Assembly (NCBI GenBank): GCA_029449235.1
Contig: JANATG010000003.1
Location: 2,604,001 to 2,668,000, forward strand
Source: Linnemannia schmuckeri
Lineage: Eukaryota; Mortierellomycota; Mortierellomycetes; Mortierellales; Mortierellaceae
DNA: 64,000 nucleotides
Direction of reading: 5' to 3'
Part shown: positions 1 through 12,434 of the stretch, one piece after another
How the letters are laid out: each line of letters begins with the position of its first letter
How positions within the stretch are numbered: position 1 is the first letter of the stretch
Notes under the pieces: model-generated
Told to the model about the DNA's origin: nothing
Databases searched by the model: none
The model's input: the letters and a program-made list of their open reading frames with translations, nothing else
Translations under genes and position numbers: made by a program

Positions 1-527
1 CTTTTGCGCACCTTTTTTTCTTCATCGGTTCACATATTTTGTATATTTTATTCGTATGTGCGAAATAGCTGGGACATGTCACCAACTCTCGATACGCTCT
101 TTTGCTCCACGACGTACTTTCACACGGTCTGGAGAAGGGATACTACGCCAATGGCTCAGGACCCCTCAGGACCCCCTCGACTCCCCTTCCAATCCACTCT
201 GGAAAGACATTATCAACTCTCTCCGATGCAGTTGTGAACATCCCTACAGGATCCCAATATTACAAGAATGCCTATATTCTCGAGTTCTATGTTGGCTACG
301 AGAACGAGCTGAAGATCGAGGATACGATTGTTGTCTGGAGTTGGGTTGAGCGGGAGAGGATTCTTGTTGACAAAGAGCAGCCGTTGGATGTGATTGTGTT
401 TGAGTTCTGTGCGGTGGATAAGCAAGGACAGGAGAGGTTGATTTCGTTGTGCAGGACCGTTATCCGTGAGCGAGTCCAGATTTTGGCCCCACAGCCGGTC
501 CAGGATCTGGTCGACGCTAAGCTTTAG
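1..527 (+). CDS. hotdog-fold thioesterase-like protein, 3' terminal exon (partial)
   Basis: Only the last exon is inside the window. The frame ending at the TAG of 525-527 is open back to a TAG at 66-68. That TAG is best read as the 3' splice site of an intron covering the T-rich first 68 bases, so the exon is 69-527 (about 152 residues). It starts with a GHVTNSRY motif, resembling the GHVNN-x-x-Y signature of 4HBT/hotdog acyl-CoA thioesterases. Two strand-rich stretches follow, as expected for the hotdog sheet. This combination is also seen in the THEM6-like group. By family it would hydrolyse acyl thioesters, but substrate and location cannot be told here. The 5' exons lie upstream of the window. 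The assignment rests on one motif and general pattern. Confidence 0.5.
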
Positions 528-668
528 GTGCTTGAAGTATTTTTTTTGGTCCGGCGTGACTGTTTATAGATTGCCAGCATTGGCAGCCAGAGTGAATAAA
601 GACGAAGGGCAGAGATCACCTTCAGTCATTGCGACATCACACAACCACACACACTCTTCACTAATCAA

Positions 669-1572
669 ATGTCGGCATCAAACACCCGCGCTGCTTGCGC
701 CAACTGCTTGGTCCTCCTCGCCCGAGAGGCGCCCTACTACATTCCCAACAAGGCCATCCCTCCTTCCACGCCATTGTCTAACACGATCTGTAAGATCCGT
801 CATTAGTTTCGTGGAGCAACCAAAGTTGATGCATATAACTAAACAGAACAATTGAAAAAAATACTGACACGTATCTCAATACTCTCATTATCTTGATATG
901 ACTGGAAAAAATAGACGGCGCTGCTGCTTTGGATAACCGTCCTACGAACAAGTGGCCCATCCACTTTATCCTTGGAGATGCTCCTACCTTGAACCCCATG
1001 GATACCACCAAAGTGCAGGTAAGGTTACCTGCAATTGTTTATCGTTTTTACTTCCACTACTAGACCCTGCGTTTTTTTTTGGAAAATAAATTTCTAATTC
1101 ATGTCATCCTCATTCAACCCACGACTTCTCCCCCTCCCCTGCAACCAATCGCCATTTACAGGTATGCAAAAAGTGCCATGATCTATTTGACAAAGGTGAC
1201 GGCCTCCAAGGCGACCCCAAAGATCTGATTCCTCGCACCCCCCGCCTGTCCATGTTCTCCCGCATCCCCCGCGACATGCAAGATCTCACCCTTGAACAAC
1301 GTCGTGCTTTGAGATTAGCAGGCTGCCCCACCCCCGCAAAGGCCAAGGGCAAGAATGTCGAGGCTCTGTTGTTCCCTTGGTTGTATCCCCTAGGGACTGG
1401 AATGTATGCGGATGGAACAAAGGGTGCCAACTGTAGATCGTTCAAAGATGATATGGAGATGAAGTTGAACAGTGCAGATTCGAGGTGGAGGGATGATGAT
1501 GAGTGGGCTACTTGGGCTGCCTTGAAGGCCGAGGGTAAGGATGGTACTGCAGACTTGTTCAAGCCTTTGTAA
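669..1572 (+). CDS. small CxxC protein with Helitron-like patch
   Basis: Three exons, 669-789, 915-1018 and 1162-1572, joined at GT..AG introns with consistent phase, give 211 residues. The ATG at 669 is the first in frame. Residues about 10-13 form CANC and about 77-80 form CKKC, a possible zinc site. The C-terminal half holds a stretch resembling the N-terminal Helitron-like domain of rolling-circle transposases (DUF6570 neighbourhood): EALLFPWLYPLGTG, then a Lys/Asp-rich helix and SRWRDDDEW. No Rep nuclease HUH motif and no helicase motif follows, so this cannot be an active transposase. It may be a domesticated or truncated piece, or an unrelated family sharing the pattern. The stop overlaps a GTAAGA, so one further downstream exon cannot be excluded. 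Gene reality is well supported by the three in-phase exons; function is unknown. Confidence 0.7.
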
Positions 1573-2039
1573 GAAGGATGTATCTAGGTGAGGGATCAAT
1601 TGACTATGATTGACAAGACGCCACTCTAGCGTAGAAGTTTTTAGAAACCAGAGAGAAATAAAACCAGTATGGTTCAGATGTCAAGTATTTGCGAAAACAC
1701 GGTCTGCCAGGTAGTATCAATTGGCTGTGATAGACTTGATGCCTCCATGGGTAGGTAGCATAGAAGTTTGAGGAAACTAGCGGTGCGAGACCGGCCAAAC
1801 TACACGCACGAATGAGAGTGTGAGAGAGAGCTGAGTGAGCTGTGCAGAGTCACACATGAATGTTCTTCAGAGTCGTTCCATTGGTGCTCATAGCTGAAAT
1901 TCACGTGACAGCGAAAGTCAGCGCCACGACGTCCCTTTTTATATTTCGCACGAAGGCAGTAGACTGACTTCTTCTATTCTCACTACACTTTTTTCTCTCA
2001 CTCTTCTCATTCACACAAACTAAAACACACAGGGAACAA
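1573..2039 (+). promoter_or_regulatory. GUT1 upstream region with TATA-like element
   Basis: Spacer between the small CxxC gene and glycerol kinase. A TATA-like TTTATATTT lies at about 1937-1946, roughly 95 bases before the GUT1 ATG. It is followed by a pyrimidine-rich stretch (1970-2015) and a CA-rich leader ending just before the ATG, the usual look of a fungal core promoter and 5' leader. No other gene seen. Confidence 0.35.
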
Positions 2040-4569
<2,530 letters not shown>

Positions 4570-7237
4570 TAGGTTTTTTTTTCTCTTTTGATTTCTGTCA
4601 GGGATCCACGTGTTGGTCGGTTATTGTGATGTTGTGCGATATTTTTTCGAAATATTCATAATAAAACCAACGACAAAGAAACTTGGTCTCATCTTGTCGG
4701 GATAGGACCGCTTTTTCTCTGTGTGATATTTCTTCATCTTTTGTTCATAACTCGAGTTGACAGAAGGAAGACAAAATTAGAGAAACAAGATGAAGAGATG
4801 AACTCTGTTATCGTCGACAAATGACAAGAAAGAATGAGTTCAGGAGATGAACGAGGACTCTCTCTTTATCACAATCACCAACCACTCACACCGCAAGAAA
4901 AGAAGATCCCCGTTCCTGAAATAATCGACAGCCAAGTGGTTGATGACTTTGTTTGTCTCAGACTATAATGATGATCACTGGCCAATGAAGGACGAGCCAT
5001 TCAACGCGTCCCTTTCGTCCTTCTCTGACTCTCCCTTAATCTACTCTCCGAGGAGGAACAGGGGAGAGGAGGCTGAGAGTGTGTTGAAAGAGAATAGTGC
5101 AGAAACGGAAACAGAAAGGGATCACCCTTTTGCATGAGATAAACAAAAAAAAAGGCAAGCACACAAAAAGACTTTCTTGGGGTTGTGGGTAGGAGTAGTG
5201 GAAAGTAGGGGTTGTGATTGTGTGTGTCATGTCATGTAAGCAGGAGGGATAAAAATAAGACTAACAAGAAAACAAGCTGTCTGCTTTGTTTTGTTTGCCA
5301 CTTCGTTTTTTTCCTTCTTTTTATGCATAAGTACCACAAAGCAAAAGGCAAACAAAACAAACAATGATCCTATGCGCCAATTTTTCTATTCTTGCATATG
5401 TTTTTTCTTGTGTATGTCTTCTATTCTGTTTGTTGACTTTGGTGTACGACCATAGCTCTCTGCAGCTCCCGTCATCACCTTCTCGTCGTCTTTCCAACTA
5501 CCTCATTCACGCTTGAGGGGTGCAGGCAGGACGAGAAAACAAATAACAATAAAGCCGCATTTTCTTCTTCTCTTTGTACAGTAAGCCAACGATCGATCTC
5601 TAAGGAGTAAGGATTAGTTGTTCTTCAAGGAGGAAGAAGAAAGGGGTGAGGAGGATCGAAAGCGCAGTCTAGAGCAGCCCAACAGCAACACAATCCAATC
5701 AATTTGCTAATAACCTCTCTCTTTCTCTTTATTGTCTCTTATGACTTGGTTCCTTTTTGTTATTTGCGGCACGATGATGATGATGGTGAGAGCCGTAGAA
5801 AGTCATCCTCAGACGAAGACACAAAAGAGAAAAAAGAGAAAAAAGAGAAGAAAAAGGAGGAAAAGAGAGCATCGTTGACACAAAGGTTCACTATCTACTT
5901 TGTCCTCTTTTTTTTTCTCGACTCCGAAATAGTCAAGTCTTTGTACTCTCTCCTTCAATATTTGATCCCTTGACAGCCTTTGCTTGCTATTTGTTTATTT
6001 CTGATGAAGGGGGAGGGGGATTTTAGTATTGTTCAAATGCGAACGAAACCATAAAGGAGTAGCCTACCTTTTTTGCTTCTTTTCTTCTTTTTGATGAACG
6101 AAGATAGAGAAGGGTTATGGGATAGATAATGATAATGATGATGGTGAGTGTATGTTACAAAAAACTGGATTGAGTTCTTTTCTGTCGCGGAGTAGAGTGA
6201 TTTTTTTTTTTTAGTTGCGAAATAGGGGAGAAAAGAGAGAGAAGTGAGAGGAGTCCGACAAGTTTTGTGCTCTCAACATGTCACAGCCATGGGTGCTCCC
6301 AGCGTAGTGTGCAGTAAACTAGTGGGCATAGAGGGTGGAAAACAAGGGGAAGAAAAAAAAAAAGAGGGAATCGCATTGCTTGCTGGGAATGGGCAATGGT
6401 CCATGGGGTTGGGTGTTTTATTCCGAGCCCGTTGGCCAGGGAGTTTAGTGCTCAACCGCCTCTGAGCTTTTTTTTGTTGTTCGCATGGAGATGGCTTTGG
6501 CCCTTTTTTTTCCTTGTTCATGGGCGATGCGTTTTGTTCTTTTTGAAGTTTGACCATGAAGGGGAGGGCAAAAGGTGCGAGACCCAGAGTATGTACAAAC
6601 CATTGGGTATTTCAGAGAGAAAGAGAGAGAGAGAGAGGGAGAAGTCAGCCGGGATGGGTGTAGAGGTGTGCGCTATTGACCGTTTGTTTACGTTTTGGGA
6701 TGCGTTGCCAGGTGTATGGGTAACACGCACACACACCACACATACACGGGGCGAAATAAGAAGAGGTAGAAGAAGGGGTTATGCTTGCTTGTCTGCTTGC
6801 TGACTGAAGAGAAGAAGGGTGTGTTCAAGGGCGAAGGGTTGACTGGTTGACTAAAAGAGAACGGGCGCAACGAGAAAAAAAAAAGTGAAGAATCAACACT
6901 TTCTCATCTCTTCTCTTCTTTTTCTTTTCTTCCTCTTCATCCCCTTGTTACCTTCACTCACCTCTCTCATTCTTTTTATTTTTTTTTTTTTTTTTTATTT
7001 TTATTTCTTTTTTGTGTTTCTTGAACAAAGGTCATTATATAATCCTCTTCGTCCCCTTTGCTCACTTGCACCTTCCTTCCCACTTCCCCTTCCCATTCAA
7101 CACTTTTTTCTTCCCGTTGACCTTCTCTTCCCTTCTACTTATTGCCTCGAGTTACGACCTTATTCCAAGGAGACTTTTTTTTTACCTGCTCAATTGCCCG
7201 ATTGCCAGATACTATCCATACCTAAAACTAACCAGCC
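4570..7237. other. 2.7-kb spacer between GUT1 and the WRKY/GCM1-like gene
   Basis: No convincing exon seen on either strand; open frames are short and low in complexity. It holds the GUT1 3' end and the long upstream region of the next gene. From about 6895 to 7175 the plus strand is strongly pyrimidine-rich, including a T-run near 6975-7010, and it leads up to the ATG at 7238. This is probably promoter and 5' untranslated leader. No RNA gene recognised. Confidence 0.5.
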
Positions 7238-9692
7238 ATGAACTCGGCCCAGTATGGATACCACCACTATCCTTCCCCGTCCCAGGCACAGGCCCAGGCA
7301 CCGCAACAGCTGTCGCCTCAACTACAGCAACAACAACAACAGCAGCAGCACACGCCAGACCTAACCTCACCTTCTCATCAACCACAGCAACAACAACAAC
7401 AACTTTCTCCTCAGCAATCACCTACTTCATCCCATCAACAGCAATCACCTGAACAGCAACACTCCGCCCATATCAGTCTCGACCATGCCCTCAGCCCCAC
7501 GAACAGTAACAATAATATTTCAAACAACAGCAACAGCAACAACAACCACAATCACATAGAGCATCCTTCGCCTAGTCACTCAAACGACGCCCAGTCTCCC
7601 GTCCATGGCGACAATGACCAACATATCATGTCCAATGCTGGCGTGCCCTCGTCCAACGCGTTGCAGAGTCCACAGGGTCACCCTACCTCGCTCCTGCCAA
7701 TGCCATCCCCTGCCCTGGCTGCCGCAACCGCCGCCAATACGTCCGCCAACTCAAACCCGACCGGCAGTCGACAGATGATTATCCAGCAATACCAAAACCA
7801 ACAGCAGCAGCAACAACAGCAGCAACAGCAACATCAGCAACACCAGTTAGGTATGGGAGGCATGTCAATGCCAATGCAATCCTCGGCAAGCGGCGGTGGA
7901 AACCCTGGCGCGATCAATACGGCCATGATGTCCTTGCAAGGGCCTTCAGCCTACCTCTTACCCTCCCCCCAGTCGGCCGGAGCTTCAGGACAGCCGCCTC
8001 TGCCTATCCTCCCTCCGCAGAGCCCCGACCTTGATACAATTCTAGCAAAGTTTGCCAATCAGCCCGATCTCCTCAAACTCATCATTGCATCCAAAACAGA
8101 GGAGGATCGTCGCTGGGCAGAGGAGGCCCGCTACCGAATGATGGACCTGATCATGAGAGGCGAGAATCGAGGACTGGGATTCATGGTTGGCTATGAGGCC
8201 CTTGGTGGAATTCCTGGCAACATGCCAGGGATGATGGGTATGACGGCGAAGCGGTTCATGGAAGAAGGTGGCGGCGGTGGCGGCGGCTACGGTCAACACG
8301 GTATGTTTAGCAGCTTTTCTTCAACCCCTGGAGCTAACCCAGGCAACCCAGGCACCCCAGGAGCAGGAGGACCAGGACAAGGGACGTCAACACAGGGATC
8401 GGCGGGCATTCTCACTATGGGTGGCTCTTCGTCAACGGCTGGAACGAGCTCCGCGGGACTTCCGCCCTTGTACGCCCAGACACAGATGCCGAATCCCTTT
8501 GGCATGGGCATGGGAGGGATAACCCATGGTTCACAAACAATGATGGGACAGACCATGGGTGGCAACCCGTCCGGTTTTGGACAGTACATGGACCCGAGTC
8601 TAGCACGTAAGCGGTCGGTTACCTTTGCGGGCGAGGTCCATCATATGCGCTCGCAATCGCTCTCGTCTATCACGCCCAATTCGGTTGGACAGCTTGGAGG
8701 CATGTCGGCCATGCTGGGGGGCATGACTAGCTCCGACGGCTTTGGACAACAACAACAGCAGCAACAACATCCACACCAGCAGACATCAGGACTGCAGAAC
8801 CCTCAACAGTACCAATACCAGGGGCAACAACAACACCAGCAGTCAATGCATTATCACCAATCATCTCCACCACCCCCGCCACAGTTTGCCGGTAACAACC
8901 CTTATTCCCACCAGTCGTTTGGATCTCAGAACACATTGCCTAGTCTCCATCACCATGGTGTCATCCGGAGGACCAGTTCACTCTCACACATCGGCCAAAC
9001 TCAGACCACCGTAACGGAGCAGCGCCTTGCTGCAGGACGGCCCAGGAACGAAAGCTCTGCCTCTATGAGGACTATGGACGATGACAGTGGTAAGCAAGGC
9101 TATTTTTTTTGTCTTGTGTTTTTGTTCTTGTTTTTCTTTTGGGATCCTGCGTGTGACCTATTTGCTTTTGGTTGGGTTGTTACTATTTTTTCTTTACTTT
9201 CCTGTCCTCTTGTCTCATTGCCTCATTGCCACACTCCCATGCCCATTTTCCCCCCCTTGTCACACCATGACACATACACCATGGCCCAATTGATCCTCTT
9301 ATCAAAATCGCTTTCCTTGTCTCGATAACCTATGGGTCTTTTTTTCACACGAGGCTGGACATCCGCTTACTAGTGCTCTGTTTTTTCTCTATTTATCACA
9401 TTTTCGCCGTTTGTATTTTTTTTTTCTTTGTTCATGACGATATTTTTTTTTCTGGCTTACTGAACTGACACATGAAACGGAGCAAAAGGCAAACTTGAGT
9501 GTCAGTAGACCACTCATGCTCACGACAGCAACTTCAGGACATAACAGGACAACAAAGGGAAAAAACAGTATAAATCGATCAACAGTTTTCTGGATACTTA
9601 AAAAAAATGGAGAGACAGAATGCTCTCGGAAGTAAACAAACGACCCTTTAACCACACAACAACACTAAAGAAAAAGAGAAAAAAAGGCGCAA

Positions 9693-9732
<40 letters not shown>

Positions 9733-10724
9733 GCTAAGATGTCCTCTTTTCCTGTTTTTGGGCTGGATTCGACAGGACTGGACAATTGGGACTGGATTGT
9801 ATAACGCAAATCCATCGCCCGCTTGTCCCTTATTTATCTCATCACTCACTTTCGTAATCCACCTACTTTGTTCTCACTCACTCACTTACTTCTCTCTCTT
9901 TTTCTCTTTCTTTTTTTCTCGCGTTCATATCAATTGGCGTTGGAATAGATGATGACTCGGATGACGAGTATGAAAATCACCCGGTGACAGGGATGGGCAT
10001 GTCGAGTCGACCAGGATCTGCACTGAGCATGCACAACAACGTTGGAGGCAACGGCGAGACATCGCTCACACTCGAGTTTGAGGATATGGCGTCTGTTTCT
10101 GGCAACAGTGGCCAACAACATGACCATTCCGGTAGTGTTACTGCTACTACCACAACGACAAAGGGACATCACCGGACATCCTCTTCTATATCCTCGATGG
10201 GAGGTGTTCAGGACTCGGGTGCAGGATCAGAATACAAGAGGAAACGAAAGCGTCGTGAGATGCAGCCTGTGAATAAGATTGTCGACTCACCCGAACCACA
10301 TATCGATCCTTACCTGTGGAAGAATAACGGCAACACGACTCAGAAGAAGACTGGATGCAAGAGTATCTATTACAAGTGTTCCAACAGCACCGCTGGATGT
10401 ACCGTAAGTACCTTGTTCTGGGGTCTTTGTCATTTATTGGCTTCATTGTTACAATTGCAATTGCCTCATGTCTTCGAGTTGGTATACTAAGATATAGCAA
10501 TTGACCTATGTACTTTTTTGTTTTCAATGTAACAGGTGAACAAGACAGTGACGGAAAAGGAAGGCGGTGGATACTTGACAAAGTACAGGGGCGAGCATCT
10601 GGAGGATTGTATCCGGCTTAAAAAGGCACAGCAGGCAGCTCAGGCAGCCCAGGCAGCAGCAGCCCAGAACGGACACCACCACCATCATCACCCACACGGA
10701 CACATGTCAATAAAGGAGCAATGA
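7238..10724 (+). CDS. Q/N-rich transcription factor with WRKY/GCM1-type zinc finger
   Basis: Three exons, 7238-9089, 9949-10403 and 10536-10724, give 831 residues. The N-terminal 250 residues are Gln-, Asn- and Ser-rich, as in fungal activation domains. A charged helical segment follows at about residues 265-320 (DLDTILAKFANQPDLLKLI onward), then Gly/Met/Gln-rich linkers. A basic cluster (KRKRKRR, about residue 715) is a likely nuclear signal. The DNA-binding part starts with DPYLWKNNGN (about 737-746). A zinc arrangement C761-x6-C768-x21-H790-x3-C794 then follows, the C2HC layout of the WRKY-GCM1 fold. The canonical WRKYGQ heptad is replaced by WKNNGN. Intron 1 is long (859 bp) and splits an acidic DDDSDDE stretch; intron 2 cuts the zinc domain directly after its second Cys. 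A FLYWCH-like relative is the alternative reading. Targets unknown. Confidence 0.8.
9696..9729 (+). repeat. T34 homopolymer in intron 1 of the WRKY/GCM1-like gene
   Basis: Uninterrupted run of 34 T within the 859-bp first intron. Probably a slippage-prone microsatellite; exact length is unreliable. Confidence 0.9.
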
Positions 10725-11294
10725 TGGCGTTGAGAAGCGAAGAAACAGCCACACACTCAGGACAAAATACTAGACAGGAGAGACCAGGATCAACGCTTCG
10801 GGGCTGAACTTTGTAACTTTGCTTGGCAGTTTTTGAGTCCGTTATCTGCCATTTCCTTGCTTTCAGCCTTCGTTTCTTTAACTCTCCATCCTTCACACTG
10901 ACACGTCCTAAAAAAAACCATAATTGCCCGTCCGCTTCTGTACCATACCCCATTTACCATTTTCAAAAAACACTTTTTTTTCTATTTAGTTTTCTTTTTT
11001 TTTTCTTTCGTACATCTGTTTTTTCTGTCATTTCGAATCAGTACCAAATACAAAGGAAACGCAACAACAATAAAATGATGTTTGACTTTTTAATGCAATA
11101 AACAAGGCGTAACCGATAATGTACCTATTCTATACCTTGCGGGGGACCTAATTGCATTAGTCCTTGAAGAAAGAAGATGAACATATGGTCACCTGTGGAC
11201 CTCCTAATCGCTCTCACACCTTCAGTTCCCAAGCGCCTTTTCATCACATCGTGAGGAAACGCAAACTAAAATGGTTAGCCCGCCGCTGCCATTC

Positions 11295-11375
11295 TATCCC
11301 TTCGTCTGTTTCGGAAGCTTTTTCGCTTCTAATTTTTGCGGGTGGGATATGTGACTCGCGACAGACGAAGGGATA
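11295..11375. repeat. 15-bp inverted repeat around a 51-bp loop
   Basis: Left arm 11295-11309 (TATCCCTTCGTCTGT) is the exact reverse complement of 11361-11375. The 51 bases between them contain a smaller GAAGC/GCTTC hairpin at about 11314-11328. Candidates are a folded non-coding RNA or the remnant of a small inverted-repeat element. Nothing else supports either. Confidence 0.6.
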
Positions 11376-11984
11376 ACTTGAGTAACCCACGAAACTTTCG
11401 GCAGTCTCAATTCGAAACGCTCACCAATTCCCGCTTCGGTTCTACATGCACCTCGAGCTTCCCGCATCGATCAAGTATGGTTTTTATCCTCTGTTTGAAT
11501 TGACCCATCCGCAAGGGCCAGGGGTTTCATGCATATAAAGTATGTAGCACACGCTGACTGTCATATTGAGAGGAATATACCCCACATTGGACCCGGTAAT
11601 CGTCCATGAGAAACTTCTGCCATAGGTAACATCTGCTTCCTTCCACGTAAGAGAACTCGTTGCTGCAGATGTGTCGGGAGTTGAACACCACAACCTCAGG
11701 CTCCTCTTTTTGGTCTTTCATCTTGTTTCCTGTTGTTATTGTGGCCGGCGATTGTAATCGCGGACAGGTCTTGGTTGAGCAAGGCTGAGGTGGTACATCC
11801 TGTTCCTTGTTTGCGAAGACGATCGTGAACGGGCCTTAATCATTCTTTTGATACCATTAATCCGACGACTCTTCTTTAAGGCCTTAGCAACCGATGTGTC
11901 TTTCCATGTCTTACTGATAAGCGAAGTCTCCGACCATGCCCTTCATTCCTTTCCTGCCCTACCCCTCCCACGTCTGCTGCCTAG

Positions 11985-12197
11985 GCACAGAATCGCAAGC
12001 GCGTCTTGAACCAAAGCCTCTCGCCCGAAGGAAGGTCCCAGGCGCATGATGTAGGTTTCAATAACAAGGAGCGACGCACAAGAGTCAGAGGAAAGAAGGA
12101 TAGCAAGGTCGACGAGGTCGCCTTCACCACAACCGCAGCAACATCCGTGCTCGATACGAACACGACCAGCACCATTGCTTCTGCCGCCGCTCCATGA
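11985..12197 (+). CDS. possible orphan terminal exon
   Basis: A frame of 70 codons runs from directly after a CCTAG acceptor (AG at 11983-11984) to the TGA at 12195-12197. The acceptor is preceded by about 35 pyrimidine-rich bases and a CTGAT branch-like site. Composition is like the disordered C-termini of other genes in this window: basic KERRTRVRGKK, then Thr/Ala/Ser-rich. No upstream exon with a matching donor and start codon was found, so it may be a decayed gene end or chance. Confidence 0.25.
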   Translation, partial: AQNRKRVLNQSLSPEGRSQAHDVGFNNKERRTRVRGKKDSKVDEVAFTTTAATSVLDTNTTSTIASAAAP

Positions 12198-12434
12198 CGA
12201 CTCCTTCCTGAACATATCGCCGCCATGACGCTCCACTTGCATGAAATGAAATCCTATGTAAAAGGAAAAAAAACCTCTACGCGCAAATAATACCGTGCGC
12301 AACCTGTGCTCTCGAAGTAAATGTGTACAAGGTGTTTATAAGTTCTAAATCGCGTATAAAAAGTATAGAAAAAGGTAGAGTAGAGAGTGAAGAAGAGGGG
12401 AAAAAAAGCAAGAGTATCCAGCATGCCACGATCT

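Larger units (their letters stand above)
10725..12434. other. convergent spacer with inverted repeat and possible orphan exon
   Basis: Spacer between two convergent genes. It contains the 3' ends of both, a 15-bp perfect inverted repeat (11295-11309 and 11361-11375), and one block with coding character on the plus strand (11985-12197). On the minus strand a 64-codon ATG frame at 11527-11721 overlaps a second open frame. Neither resembles a family I know, so they are not called as genes. Confidence 0.4.
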
